Part shown: in pieces, positions 35,101 to 43,649 of the stretch
Numbering within the stretch: position 1 is the stretch's first letter
Layout: each line of letters starts with the position of its first letter
NCBI RefSeq assembly: GCF_009911795.1
Contig: NZ_CP047898.1
Span: 1,426,001-1,490,000 of the forward strand
Length of the DNA stretch: 64,000 nucleotides
Source: Pseudarthrobacter psychrotolerans
GTDB lineage: Bacteria > Actinomycetota > Actinomycetes > Actinomycetales > Micrococcaceae
Direction of reading: 5' to 3'
Made by a program: the position numbers and the translations under genes
The notes under the pieces: model-generated
Told to the model about the DNA's origin: nothing
What the model saw: only the letters and a program-made list of their open reading frames with translations
Databases searched by the model: none

Positions 35101-35225
35101 GTCTTCCCTGCTCCGGTAGGTCCGTTGAGGAGAAAGAGCCCGTGGGCGCTCAACCTGTCGAAATCGATTTCCTCGGTGCCCGCAAAGGGCCCGAAGGCGG
35201 AGATGACAAGGCGGTGGATCCTCAT
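32148..35225 (-). CDS. sbcC: SbcC-like exonuclease subunit (SMC-type ATPase)
   Basis: 1,025 residues. Walker A 'LLNGPTGAGKTSVLDAV' with Lys41; long Ala/Glu/Arg-rich coiled coils; a central zinc-hook 'CPVCGSADHPAP' that dimerises two molecules; then signature 'LSGGESFMASLSLALGLAD' and Walker B 'IETLFVDEGFGSLDE'. With SbcD it cuts DNA hairpins and protein-blocked ends at stalled forks. It overlaps the end of sbcD by four bases. The protein is intact end to end. Confidence 0.95.
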   Translation of the reverse strand: MRIHRLVISAFGPFAGTEEIDFDRLSAHGLFLLNGPTGAGKTSVLDAVCFALYGSVPGARQEGKRLRSDHAEPSLEPAVTCEFSAQGRHFEVTRSPAWDKPSARGKNGFTTQQAKTLLRERISGTWTERSGRNDEAGAEITALLGMDREQFTRVVMLPQGDFAAFLRSKAADRLELLQKLFGTQRFEALEQELSAQAQAARNDVARLNGELEVLAGRAEAEAAALAIDDSAAPAQEESAARIEWLQETVAHRAGELAAAAEAATDVSRHTSGRLESESARRERHRKLAAAEARKADAEAILPSLELHGVRLEQHRRAEVLTGQLQAVQHGQTQVRHAAGAMESATTLLRMAADEDPELGQLDLGALDAGNADAGLSAAGALDIAGELSRLRSLLAVVEARLPDEERLHSLVARRAALTTKQQELAQKDIDLGVSLQGLRAEQETLTAGLEPVVELASAATLHAKEAAAAGELLDVVRRYAAARAAQALATERHSASREIQLEKKLRWLDLREERLANAAAELAAQLAEGEACPVCGSADHPAPAEAAASALGLSQAEEAAQQDHEAAETKLAARARELADANQLVAVLESQGGDMPEEDAMTGFESARTVAGESQLAVKNLADLRQQLEAAEAGIAAADSARHSAASELAQVTVELSGLVDQLASLDSALSALRGRHRSLTHRLRSLQDAAATLEKAVEAQALLTRAKARAEEARIQLELALPDAGFSSAEVARAQLLSNADAAALQAEVRAGQDEQARIAELFASEDLLLALAEKAAHPMVDEALLAQLQAAAEQAGQEARAADLAAGMAVRCVESLAAVRHDYQQLAGSGRVPRERAQLLTALADTAAGRGDNTYRMSLNSYVLAARLEQVALAASERLVAMSDGRYLLQHSDAKAARGAKSGLGLEVVDQWTGHRRDTSTLSGGESFMASLSLALGLADVVQQESGGIQIETLFVDEGFGSLDEQSLEQVMDALEGLRDGGRVVGLVSHVGEMKQRIGTQLQVLKGRNGSTLRISDAAEALV

Positions 35226-36403
35226 AGCGATGCCTCCCTGAGGCGTACGTTGTCCAGCGCCGCGGCGATAGCCGACTGCTCGGCGTCGTCCGCGTCCCGC
35301 CCCCGCACGTGATCGAGGAATCCGCAGCAGAGCGAGAGATCATCCCGGGCTTCGGCGAGCCGGCTGCTGTAGCTTTTGGACGCCTTGACGGCGCCGCCCT
35401 GCGGATCAAACCCCAGGACCAGCGTGTCCGGAAAACGGGCCCGCAGCCGTTCCATGGCCTGGGCGGGCCGCTGCGCATCCGTCAGGGTGATCTGGCAGTA
35501 CGCTTCTTCGGCCCAGGAGTGCTCTGCGGACTCCAGGAGTTCCGAGATTTCGCCGCGGATCACGGCCAGCTTCCGCGGGGCTTCCCACGTCAGTTCCGAT
35601 ACGCCGGTCACGCCGTCCGGGCCGACGTCGATCAGCCAGCTTCCCTTGGTGTGCTTGGCTTCGGAGAACGAGTAGGCCAGGGGCGATCCCGAGTACCTGA
35701 CCTGCGGTGACAGGCTCTGCCGGCCGTGCAGGTGCCCCAGCGCGGTGTAGCTGAATCCGTCGAACAGGTCCAGGGGCACGGCTCCGACTCCCCCTATGCT
35801 GAGGTCCCGCTCGCTGTCTGAGCTGATCCCGCCGCTGGCGAACGTGTGGGCGAGGACCACAGAATGGACCGTTCCCGCAGCGCTTCGCTGCGCGAGGTCC
35901 GCCCGGATGCGGTCCGTGGCGGCGCGGGTGACTTCGAAGTGGCTGGCGGTTTCTGCACCGAGTTGTTCGGCGACGAGGCGCGGTTCCAGCCAGGGGATTC
36001 CATAGATGGCCAGGACGGCGCCGGGAGTCTCGCCATCACCTGTGCCCAGCGGCAGCACGACCGGCTGGTCCAGGTCCGCCAGCCTGGTCCGCAGGTGGAC
36101 GCCGCCACGTTCCAGCAGCCGGGAGGCGAATCCGAGCCGGATGGCGGAGTCGTGGTTGCCGGATGTCAGCACCACCGTGGCACCGGCCGCTGTCAGCCGC
36201 ACTAAGGCATCGTCCAACAGCCCCACGACGTCGACGCCAGGCAGGGCGCGGTCGTAGACATCGCCGGCGATCAGGACAACGTCGACGGCGTTTTCGGTGA
36301 CGGCGCTGACGAGCTGATCAACAAATGACCGTTGGGCGTCCAGCATCCCGACGCCGTGGAAGGACCTGCCCAAGTGCCAGTCCGATGTGTGCAATAACCG
36401 CAT
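35222..36403 (-). CDS. sbcD: SbcD-like exonuclease subunit
   Basis: 393 residues, manganese-dependent nuclease of the Mre11 type. Phosphoesterase motifs: Asp8-X-His10 in 'HTSDWHLGRSFHG', 'LIAGDVYDRALPG', 'TSGNHDSAIRLGF' and 'ALGHLHGRQSL'. The ATG is six bases after TAGCGT, a leaderless start, and sbcC follows by a four-base overlap, so the pair is one transcript. Acts in the cytosol with SbcC on hairpins and ends. Confidence 0.95.
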   Translation of the reverse strand: MRLLHTSDWHLGRSFHGVGMLDAQRSFVDQLVSAVTENAVDVVLIAGDVYDRALPGVDVVGLLDDALVRLTAAGATVVLTSGNHDSAIRLGFASRLLERGGVHLRTRLADLDQPVVLPLGTGDGETPGAVLAIYGIPWLEPRLVAEQLGAETASHFEVTRAATDRIRADLAQRSAAGTVHSVVLAHTFASGGISSDSERDLSIGGVGAVPLDLFDGFSYTALGHLHGRQSLSPQVRYSGSPLAYSFSEAKHTKGSWLIDVGPDGVTGVSELTWEAPRKLAVIRGEISELLESAEHSWAEEAYCQITLTDAQRPAQAMERLRARFPDTLVLGFDPQGGAVKASKSYSSRLAEARDDLSLCCGFLDHVRGRDADDAEQSAIAAALDNVRLREASL

Positions 36404-36474
36404 ATTCTTACGCTAGCGGCTGCCACCGACAGTTTAGGACACCGCCGCAACAGGCCATGGCCCGGTCGGGCCAG

Positions 36475-37497
36475 CTAGCCGCGCTTTCCGTCGAAGAAGT
36501 CCTGGGCCTCGTCGCGGCTGTTGTCCGGCTGGTCCGCGGTGGCATGGGCCGGTGCGGGCATGGCCGCGGCAGCGGCCTTGGCAGGCATCGCAGCGGTCTC
36601 GTCAGCGACGTCGGCCTCGTCGGCATCGACGTCAACATCCTCGTCGTCAAGATCCTCAACGTCGTCGGCAGCGCTGTCGTCAAGCCCTGATCCGGCGGCG
36701 CCTGATCCAGCGGCCGAAGCCGTACCAGCAGCAACCGGCTCGGCGAACCCACGGAAGACCAGCCCGGCGATGGCCGCGCCTGCCAAGGGAGCAACCCAGA
36801 ATAGCCACAGCTGCTCAAGGGACCAGCTGGAGCTGAAGACGGCCGAGGCCGTGGCGCGGGCGGGGTTGAACGGCGCGTTGCCCACGGACAGGCCAAGCTG
36901 CAGCAGGACGGCGAAGGCGAGGCCCACGGCGACGGCAGCCGCCGTCTTGTTCATGTTGTTGCGCGCGGTGGTCCCCAGGAACACTGCGACCAGGATCGCG
37001 GCCCCGAGTACTTCCAGCAGGAGCACGCCGGCGAGGGGCGCCTGGATGATGGAATGTTCGCCGAATCCGGCGGTCACGGTGTCGAACGCCGTGCGGCTGT
37101 CCTTGATGCCCGGCAGGGTCCGCAGGATGCCGAAGAGTGCGAGGGCGCCCAGAAGCCCGCCCACCAACTGCGCACCGATGTACGCGGCAGCGTCACTGAG
37201 CCGGATCCGGCCGGCGACGGCGTGGCCAACGGTCACCGCAGGGTTGAAGTGTCCGCCGGAAACGTAGCCGAAGGCAAGCATCGCCGCGGTCACCGCGAGG
37301 CCTGCTGCGAGCGCGGCAGGCAGCGGGCTGGACTGCGGGATGGAGAACAGCGGGACGCCCAGCCCTGCCACCACTATGAAAAGGCTGCCGAAGGCTTCTG
37401 CAGACAGCCTGGACACCAGCCCGTGCCGGATTTCGGCACCGCTGCCGGCAGTCAGCCCGGAGGCGGGATCACGGTGGACGGGCACAGGCGTGGTCAT
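36475..37497 (-). CDS. aquaporin / glycerol facilitator (MIP family) with acidic C-terminal tail
   Basis: 340 residues; the first about 260 form a six-helix channel with two half-helices. NPA boxes are at 85-87 ('GGHFNPAVTV') and 211-213 ('APFNPARATAS'), with the selectivity-filter Arg214 after the second. The last about 75 residues are low complexity, rich in Asp and Glu and then Ala, and are expected to be disordered in the cytosol. ATG behind AAAGGA. Water or glycerol passage cannot be told from motif alone. Confidence 0.9.
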   Translation of the reverse strand: MTTPVPVHRDPASGLTAGSGAEIRHGLVSRLSAEAFGSLFIVVAGLGVPLFSIPQSSPLPAALAAGLAVTAAMLAFGYVSGGHFNPAVTVGHAVAGRIRLSDAAAYIGAQLVGGLLGALALFGILRTLPGIKDSRTAFDTVTAGFGEHSIIQAPLAGVLLLEVLGAAILVAVFLGTTARNNMNKTAAAVAVGLAFAVLLQLGLSVGNAPFNPARATASAVFSSSWSLEQLWLFWVAPLAGAAIAGLVFRGFAEPVAAGTASAAGSGAAGSGLDDSAADDVEDLDDEDVDVDADEADVADETAAMPAKAAAAAMPAPAHATADQPDNSRDEAQDFFDGKRG

Positions 37498-37640
37498 GGT
37501 GGGGCAATCCTTTTCGTTGGGGTGTGGTGCCTTTGCATTCTGCCAAGGGATTCTGGGCGTTGGCTGAGTCCGGGCTTAGTGGACGGACGGCGTGGCACCC
37601 CCGGCGCGTTCCACCCCCTCCCCACGGTAAATTGACTGTC

Positions 37641-38723
37641 ATGAGCATTGAACCGGGCGCTGTTGCCGCGCCCCCGCTGAAGTCCCGCATCCACGGCTGC
37701 CTCCTGGGCGGAGCCTTAGGAGACTCGCTGGGTTACGCGGTGGCGTTTGACTCGATCGAGGCCATCCGCCAGCGCTTCGGCCCCGCGGGCCTGACGGACC
37801 TGGCAGCGCTCGACGGCGGGAGCAACTTTTCGGACGACACGCAGCTGACGCTGTACACCGTGGACGGACTGGTGGAGGTGCTCGAATGGGCCAATGACGG
37901 CGTGGGCGCCGATGCGAACGCCTGCGTGTGGCTGGCCTATCTCCGCTGGCTGGACACCCAGGGTGAGTCTGTACCACCGCAGGCCCCGGCCCAGCCGCCG
38001 CGGTGGATCGACGGCAACGAGGTGCTGAGGCGCCGCCGCGCCCCGGAAAAGACGTGCATCAGCGGACTGGCCACCGGTGAAATGGGGACGGTCTACCGGC
38101 CGGTGAACCCTGAGTCGAAAGGCCGCGGAACGGTGATGCGGTCCGCGCCGTTCGGCCTGATTCCTTACATAGCGTCCGACGCCGTCTATAAGTTGAGTGC
38201 CGACGCCGCCTCCCTGACGCACGGCCATCCGTCCGCACGGCAAAGTGCCGGCAGCTTCAGTCTGCTGATCCACCGCCTGGTGGCCGGTGACACGCTGGCG
38301 GACGCCGCGGCGGCGGTCCTGGAGGAGGTGCGTGGCCTGAAGGATGTGGCGGCGGAACTTCCCGAGCGGCTCGAATCGGCCATCCGCTGTGCGGGAACAG
38401 GCGTCCTGTCGCCGGAGGAACTGGTTCGGCAGCTCGGCGAGGGATGGGTCGCGGAGGAAGCGTTCGCCGTCGGGCTTTACGCTGTCCTGGCCACAGCGCC
38501 TGGTGCGGACTCCACCTTGTCGCCGCAAGGCCATTTCCGGGCGGCCATTGCGCTGGCCGTCAACCACAGCGGCGTCAGCGATTCCACGGGATCCATCGCG
38601 GGAAACATCCTGGGCGCCTACTACGGCGAAGAGTGCCTGCCCCCGGAATGGCTCGACGCCCTCGAAGCGCCGCACGTCATCCGCGGCATGGCCGATCTGC
38701 TGGTGGGCGTTACGACCGCTTGA
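37641..38723 (+). CDS. ADP-ribosylglycohydrolase family protein
   Basis: 360 residues. ATG 37641 is seven bases after TAAATT (37628-37633), a leaderless start; the longer frame upstream is ignored. Di-magnesium site motifs are present: 'GALGDSLGYAVAF', Ser64-Asp-Asp-Thr67 in 'NFSDDTQLTLYT', and 'SDSTGSIAGNILGAYYG' near the end. Such enzymes remove ADP-ribose from arginine or related acceptors, reversing ADP-ribosylation. No ADP-ribosyltransferase is adjacent. The 3' end overlaps the convergent DUF4395 gene by 14 bases. Confidence 0.9.
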   Translation: MSIEPGAVAAPPLKSRIHGCLLGGALGDSLGYAVAFDSIEAIRQRFGPAGLTDLAALDGGSNFSDDTQLTLYTVDGLVEVLEWANDGVGADANACVWLAYLRWLDTQGESVPPQAPAQPPRWIDGNEVLRRRRAPEKTCISGLATGEMGTVYRPVNPESKGRGTVMRSAPFGLIPYIASDAVYKLSADAASLTHGHPSARQSAGSFSLLIHRLVAGDTLADAAAAVLEEVRGLKDVAAELPERLESAIRCAGTGVLSPEELVRQLGEGWVAEEAFAVGLYAVLATAPGADSTLSPQGHFRAAIALAVNHSGVSDSTGSIAGNILGAYYGEECLPPEWLDALEAPHVIRGMADLLVGVTTA

Positions 38724-39228
38724 GCGCCACGTTGTTGCAGGCCTCGCAGATGTCCTCCGGGATCAGTCCCCGGCGCTGCAGCACTCCGAAGATGACGCAG
38801 CCCAGGCAGAACCCGGCGAAAGCCTCCAGCGAAGCAGCCGCAATGAGAACCGCCAGCGCAATCCAGGCTGCGGGGGCAGCGCCGGCAAGGAACAGGATCA
38901 GCGCCGTCGTGGACACCACCGTTCCCATGCCCTGGGCAAAACGCTTGGGCGGTCCGGGAACCAGGCGTGCGCTGCCCAGCCGCGGCGCCAGGACCTTGAC
39001 GGACAGCAGGGCCAGCGGCGAAATCCGTGGCCCGAAGAGCACCCGCAGCCAGAAGCCTGCGGCGATCAGCAGCAGTCCCCAAACGGACCCGCTCAGCAGT
39101 GTGGCGCCCGCCAGCAGCACCACCAGGCCGGCGGTGATCCGGGCCGCGTACTCATTGACGGGGTTGGGAAAGGCGAACACGGCGGACCAGTTGATTCCGG
39201 TTGTTTGGCCGTCCGTTAGTTTGCTCAT
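38710..39228 (-). CDS. DUF4395 membrane protein
   Basis: 172 residues, about four membrane helices in two pairs. The N-terminal family signature 'FPNPVNEYAARITAGLVVL' is clear, as is 'FCLGCVIFGVLQRRGL' in the second half with two cysteines, followed by a Cys-containing tail. The ATG is six bases after TAGCCT (minus strand), a leaderless start. In related genomes such genes often lie beside thioredoxin- or rhodanese-like genes; here they do not. Role unknown. Confidence 0.85.
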   Translation of the reverse strand: MSKLTDGQTTGINWSAVFAFPNPVNEYAARITAGLVVLLAGATLLSGSVWGLLLIAAGFWLRVLFGPRISPLALLSVKVLAPRLGSARLVPGPPKRFAQGMGTVVSTTALILFLAGAAPAAWIALAVLIAAASLEAFAGFCLGCVIFGVLQRRGLIPEDICEACNNVALKRS

Positions 39229-39336
39229 CCTGCAAGGCTAGGAGCCGCGCCTGGCGCAGGGAAGATTTGTTGCGCCGGATGAACGCTGCCCCGGGTCACG
39301 CAGCCGGAATCCGCGCGCCCAGGCAAGCAGTGCGGC

Positions 39337-40332
39337 TCAGCCGCCCACCATCTGCAGGAACTCGCCTTCGGAGAGTACTTCAATGGGCTGGCCGCGGTCG
39401 TGGAGCTCCAGTACGCGCCGGGCCTTGCCGGTCAGCCTGCCGGACCGCAGGTCCGCGGCCACAAAACCGTCACCCACCACCAGCACCGTGGTGCGGGCCG
39501 TCACGCGGCTTTCCGGCCGGGCACCCAGCTCGGCCGAACGCACCTTCGCTTCCGGCCGGGCCATGGAGAGCTCACCGGTGAAGACAACGGTCTGGCCGTA
39601 CAGCGGGTGGGTGGGTTCGGCATCGGCATTGGGGACGGGGTTTGCGCCCTCTTCCGGCCAGCCGGACAGGAACGGGCGCACCAGCGCGGGGCTGTTTCCG
39701 CCGGCGGCGGCGCCGGCAAGTGCGGTCAGGCTGGCTTTGGACAGGACATCGTGCGCCGGGTCAAACGCCTCCTGGTGCGGCAGGACCAGGCCCAGCGAGA
39801 GGTACAGCTCGGCGATGCTGTTCGCGTTGTTCCGCGCAGCGATGTCAATCAGGATGCCGGCGCAGGCCCGGGCATCTTCTGCGGCATCGTGATGGTTGAC
39901 CAGCGGCACACCGGCTTCCTCTGCGGCGAACGGCAAGGAATTGGAGACCAGGGAGTAGCAGCGCCGGGACAGCATCACCGTGCAGACGTAGTCATAGGCA
40001 GGGCCGGGCAGGCCGGAGACCTCCAGCCCTGACCGGATCACACCCAGGTCGAAGGCCGCGTTGTGCGCCGCCAGGATGTCGCCCCCGATGAAGGCACCAA
40101 TCTCCGGGAACAGGTCCCCGAAGCGGGGACGGCCGGCCACGTCGGTGGCCTTTATTCCGTGGACCCTGACGTTGTGGTATTCGAAGTGGTCGTGGTTGAC
40201 CGGCGGACGCATCAGCCACGACGCCTCGTCCACCACACGCCCGCCCCGGACTTTCGTCAGGCCAACAGCGCACGGTGAACCCCGGAAGCCATTGGCCGTC
40301 TCGAAGTCGATCGCCGTAAAGTCCAAACCCAC
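39337..40332 (-). CDS. DEDDh exonuclease (DnaQ-like) with C-terminal BRCT domain
   Basis: 331 residues from GTG 40332, chosen because TAAAGT lies seven bases upstream (leaderless); an in-frame TTG eight codons earlier is unlikely. The exonuclease domain (about residues 5-170) has Exo I Asp9/Glu11 in 'TAIDFETANGF', Exo II 'LAAHNAAFDLGV' and Exo III 'NHHDAAEDARACAG'. A BRCT domain (about 245-325, 'GQTVVFTGELSMARPEAK') follows. It resembles a proofreading or repair nuclease and not the replicative epsilon subunit. The gene is divergent from dedA with a 112-base gap. Confidence 0.9.
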   Translation of the reverse strand: MGLDFTAIDFETANGFRGSPCAVGLTKVRGGRVVDEASWLMRPPVNHDHFEYHNVRVHGIKATDVAGRPRFGDLFPEIGAFIGGDILAAHNAAFDLGVIRSGLEVSGLPGPAYDYVCTVMLSRRCYSLVSNSLPFAAEEAGVPLVNHHDAAEDARACAGILIDIAARNNANSIAELYLSLGLVLPHQEAFDPAHDVLSKASLTALAGAAAGGNSPALVRPFLSGWPEEGANPVPNADAEPTHPLYGQTVVFTGELSMARPEAKVRSAELGARPESRVTARTTVLVVGDGFVAADLRSGRLTGKARRVLELHDRGQPIEVLSEGEFLQMVGG

Positions 40333-40444
40333 GGCCCATACTTTACCGCCGGACAAGGCCGTTCCCGTGTCACCGGGGCGGCCCTGTCGCGCAGATCACG
40401 CATCCGACGCCGGGACGCCCAGGTGCGTCAAGTACCCTGAGAAG

Positions 40445-41233
40445 GTGAACTTTCTTGCGATCAGCGACCTTGCCGCGCCCATGCTGGGTGGTGCAGGACC
40501 GGTCCAGCCGCAGCTGGCCTCCTTCCTGCCCGACTGGCTGAACCCCCAGATTTTCCTGGCCGATCCCGCACTTGCGCCCTGGGTGGTGCTGCTGGTCTGC
40601 GGAATTGTCTTTGCCGAGACCGGACTGCTGGTGGGATTCTTCCTCCCCGGCGACTCGATGCTGTTCACCGCAGGGCTGCTGGTGGCAACGGACACCATCC
40701 AGTTCAATGTCTGGCTCCTGGCGCTCCTGATCACCATTTCCGCCATCATCGGCAACCAGGCCGGCTACCTGATCGGTTCCAAGGCCGGCCCCGCCATCTT
40801 CAACAAGCCGAACTCGCGCCTCTTCAAGCGCGAAAACGTGGAGAACGCACACGCCTTCTTCGAAAAGCACGGCGGTAAGGCACTGATCCTCGCCCGCTTC
40901 GTGCCGATCATCCGGACCTTCGTGCCCGTGATCGTGGGCGTCGCCCAGATGGACAAAAAGAAGTTCTTCCTGTTCAACGTGATCGGCGCGGTCCTGTGGG
41001 GCAGCGGCGTCACCCTGTTGGGCTACCTGCTCGGCGACAGGGTCCCGTGGGTCCGGGAGAACCTCGACATCATCTTCATCGCCATCGTGCTGGTCTCCGT
41101 GATCCCGATCGGCATCGAAGTTCTCCGCGGCCTGTCGGCCAAGCGCCAGGCTGCCAAATTCGGTACGGACGCCGTCGACGAATTCATTGAGGAACACGCT
41201 CCGGGCGAAGAGCGCAAGACCAACCTGGACTAG
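40445..41233 (+). CDS. DedA family membrane protein
   Basis: 262 residues with about five membrane segments. GTG 40445 is six bases after TACCCT (40433-40438), a leaderless start. Family motifs: 'FAETGLLVGFFLPGDSMLF', 'GNQAGYLIGSKAGPAIF' and 'RFVPIIRTFVPVIVGVAQM', including the reentrant-loop acidic and arginine residues of DedA. These proteins are now seen as proton-linked lipid-carrier (undecaprenyl phosphate or phospholipid) flippases. The C-terminus is acidic and cytosolic. Confidence 0.92.
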   Translation: MNFLAISDLAAPMLGGAGPVQPQLASFLPDWLNPQIFLADPALAPWVVLLVCGIVFAETGLLVGFFLPGDSMLFTAGLLVATDTIQFNVWLLALLITISAIIGNQAGYLIGSKAGPAIFNKPNSRLFKRENVENAHAFFEKHGGKALILARFVPIIRTFVPVIVGVAQMDKKKFFLFNVIGAVLWGSGVTLLGYLLGDRVPWVRENLDIIFIAIVLVSVIPIGIEVLRGLSAKRQAAKFGTDAVDEFIEEHAPGEERKTNLD

Positions 41234-41274
41234 TTCCTTGCAGCGCCCGCTGGCCGGCGCTGCATCCAAGGCAA

Positions 41275-41312
41275 AGCTAAGGGAGCCCCACTGCAGTGGG
41301 GCTCCCTTAGCT
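41275..41312. terminator. 38-base perfect palindrome, two-way terminator
   Basis: 41275-41293 is the exact reverse complement of 41294-41312. It lies between the convergent stops of dedA (41233) and rdgB (41337) and can fold from either strand. Confidence 0.8.
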
Positions 41313-41336
41313 GTTAAGGCGTTTCAGGCGTGGGCC

Positions 41337-42008
41337 CTACTGGCGCGCCAGTGCGTCGACGATGGCCGGCAGCAGGGCCCGGAAGGCCTGCCCACGGTGG
41401 CTGATAGCGTTCTTTTCCGCCGCTGACAATTCTGCGCAGCTGCGGTCCTCACCGGCCGGCTGCAGCACGGGGTCGTAGCCGAAGCCACCCTCACCGCGGG
41501 ATTCGTGCAGGAGGGTCCCCTCAAGCTGGCCGTACTCCACCACTTCGCGGCTCCCCGCGCCGGGTCCCGGGACCGCCAGGGCCGCAGCGCAGACAAAGGC
41601 GGCCCCGCGGTGCCCGTCCGGGACATCCGCGAGCTGGTCCAGCAAAAGCCTCAGGTTGGCGGCATCGTCACCGTGCCGGCCGGACCAGCGCGCGGAAAAG
41701 ATTCCCGGCGCCCCGCCCAGCACGTCCACGGCCAGCCCCGAATCGTCGGCGATCGCCACCAGGCCCGTGGACTCGGCAACAGCCCGCGCCTTCAACAGCG
41801 CGTTTTCGGCGAACGTCACACCGGTTTCGACGACGTCGGGCGCACCTGCCGCCGCGGCGTCCACTACCTGGGTGTCGACGTCGAGCCCGGGGACCTGTCC
41901 GCGCAGCAGCTCGCGGAGCTCCTTGAGCTTGCCCTTGTTGTGCGTGGCCAGGACGAGGCGGGGTGTGGACTGGGCCTCAGGTTCAGCATTCACAGCGCTG
42001 GTGTTCAC
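41337..42008 (-). CDS. rdgB: non-canonical purine NTP pyrophosphatase (RdgB/HAM1)
   Basis: 223 residues. Hydrolyses dITP, ITP and XTP to monophosphates, keeping them out of DNA and RNA. Motifs: '[15 protein letters not shown]', '[20 protein letters not shown]' then 'SARW', and '[11 protein letters not shown]'. It starts by a four-base overlap with rph, the usual actinobacterial pairing. Confidence 0.96.
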   Translation of the reverse strand: MNTSAVNAEPEAQSTPRLVLATHNKGKLKELRELLRGQVPGLDVDTQVVDAAAAGAPDVVETGVTFAENALLKARAVAESTGLVAIADDSGLAVDVLGGAPGIFSARWSGRHGDDAANLRLLLDQLADVPDGHRGAAFVCAAALAVPGPGAGSREVVEYGQLEGTLLHESRGEGGFGYDPVLQPAGEDRSCAELSAAEKNAISHRGQAFRALLPAIVDALARQ

Positions 42009-42763
42009 AGTACGTCTGCGAGGGTTTCGCGTTGGATCGCCGCCAGCGCGGTGGTGCCCATGAGGGCCAGGTCCAGCAGTTGGTTGAGCTCGTCACGGTC
42101 GAAGGGAGCGCCCTCTGCGGTGCCCTGGACTTCAACGAACTTCCCGGAGCCGGTGACCACCACGTTCATGTCGGTTTCGGCGCGGACGTCTTCAACGTAG
42201 GGCAGGTCCAGCATGGGCACGCCGTCGATGATGCCCACCGAAACGGCTGCGATCGTGTCGATCAGGGGCTGGGCGTTCTTGGCGATCAGTTTGTTGTCGC
42301 GGGCGAACCGGATGGCGTCCGCGAGTGCCACGTAGGCACCGGTGATGGCCGCGGTGCGGGTTCCGCCGTCGGCCTGGAGGACGTCGCAGTCCAGGACGAT
42401 CGTGTTTTCGCCCAGGGCCTTGGTGTCAATGATGGAACGCAGCGAGCGTCCGATCAGCCGGGAAATTTCGTGGGTCCGCCCGCCGATTTTGCCCTTGACC
42501 GACTCGCGGTCGGAGCGGGTGTTGGTTGCCCGGGGAAGCATGGCGTATTCCGCCGTGACCCAGCCGCGGCCTTCGCCCTTGAGCCAGCGCGGCACCCCGG
42601 CCGTCAGGGACGCCGTGCACAGGACCCTGGTGTTGCCGAACTCGATGAGGGCCGATCCCTCGGCCTGCTTGGACCATCCGCGGGTGATGCTGATGGGGCG
42701 GAGCTGGTCAGGGGCGCGGCCATCGGCGCGCACTACGGGCACTGCGGTTGCTTCAGAAGTCAT
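42005..42763 (-). CDS. rph: ribonuclease PH
   Basis: 252 residues. Phosphate-dependent 3'-5' exoribonuclease that trims tRNA 3' ends and stable RNA precursors. Blocks: '[20 protein letters not shown]', '[20 protein letters not shown]' and '[20 protein letters not shown]'. The ATG is six bases after TAAGCT, so the gene has its own likely promoter even though it lies 88 bases after the phosphodiesterase gene. Confidence 0.97.
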   Translation of the reverse strand: MTSEATAVPVVRADGRAPDQLRPISITRGWSKQAEGSALIEFGNTRVLCTASLTAGVPRWLKGEGRGWVTAEYAMLPRATNTRSDRESVKGKIGGRTHEISRLIGRSLRSIIDTKALGENTIVLDCDVLQADGGTRTAAITGAYVALADAIRFARDNKLIAKNAQPLIDTIAAVSVGIIDGVPMLDLPYVEDVRAETDMNVVVTGSGKFVEVQGTAEGAPFDRDELNQLLDLALMGTTALAAIQRETLADVL

Positions 42764-42851
42764 GCCTTTAGCTTATCGACTCACGGCGAGCCGTCCCGCC
42801 GCAGCGAGAGCAGTCGACCACGCAGGGCGGCGGACCAGAGGTGCAGCGGGA

Positions 42852-43649
42852 TCAGACGGTGTAGTGCACACCGGCCACGGCAACGGCCACGTCGCCGCCG
42901 AACACGGGGCGAGCTTCGGCCATAACGGTGGTGGGCGATGTCCAGACGGGGATGTGCGTGAGCAGCAACCGGCGTGCGCCGGCGCGCTCCGCCGCCTCGC
43001 CGGCGCGCTTGCCGGTCAGGTGGACATCCTTGATGGCGTCGTCGCGGCCTTCCTCAAACGCGGCCTCGCACAGGAACAGATCAGCATCCTTCGCCGCTTC
43101 CTCCAGCCCGGCGCAGGAATCGGTGTCCCCGGAATAGGTCAGGACCCGGCGGACCGGATGGCCCTGCTTGTCCGGTTCGGTCACTTCCACCCGCAGGGCG
43201 TAGGCCTCCTCCACGGGGTGGTTGACCGCAAAGGGCGTCACCGTGAACGGCCCCACCGTGACGGATTCCCGTTCCGTCCAGTTGGTGAAGTCGAATTCCT
43301 CGTGCATCCCCGGATCCAGCTCCAGGCCGTAGGCGGTGGCCATTCTGTCCGCCGTAGCGGCGGGGCCCCACACCGGAATCCTGCCGCGTCCCCAGCCGCC
43401 GGGCTTCCAGCGGACCGCCACGTGCAGCCCGCACAGGTCCATGCAGTGGTCCGGGTGCAGGTGGGTCAGGAAGATCGCGTCGATGTCCTCAAGGTCCGTG
43501 TAGCGCTGGATGGCGCCCAAGGCTCCGCTGCCAAGGTCCATCACGATTTTCCACGTCCGCTCGCCGTCGTTGGCGGTCAGGAGGTAGCAGGACGCCGGGG
43601 AGCCCGGGCCGGGGAACGAGCCGGTGCAGCCGACGATGGTGAGTTTCAC
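42852..43649 (-). CDS. MBL-fold phosphodiesterase, Rv1339-like
   Basis: 265 residues. Metallo-beta-lactamase fold with 'HLHPDH' (His63, His65, Asp67, His68) and further metal ligands in 'TYSGDTDSC' and 'LLLTHIP'. Gene order murI - this - rph - rdgB is that of Mycobacterium tuberculosis Rv1338-Rv1341, where Rv1339 is reported to break down cyclic AMP. A cyclic-nucleotide phosphodiesterase is therefore the best call; a tRNase Z-like role is the alternative. It starts by a four-base overlap with murI. Confidence 0.87.
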   Translation of the reverse strand: MKLTIVGCTGSFPGPGSPASCYLLTANDGERTWKIVMDLGSGALGAIQRYTDLEDIDAIFLTHLHPDHCMDLCGLHVAVRWKPGGWGRGRIPVWGPAATADRMATAYGLELDPGMHEEFDFTNWTERESVTVGPFTVTPFAVNHPVEEAYALRVEVTEPDKQGHPVRRVLTYSGDTDSCAGLEEAAKDADLFLCEAAFEEGRDDAIKDVHLTGKRAGEAAERAGARRLLLTHIPVWTSPTTVMAEARPVFGGDVAVAVAGVHYTV

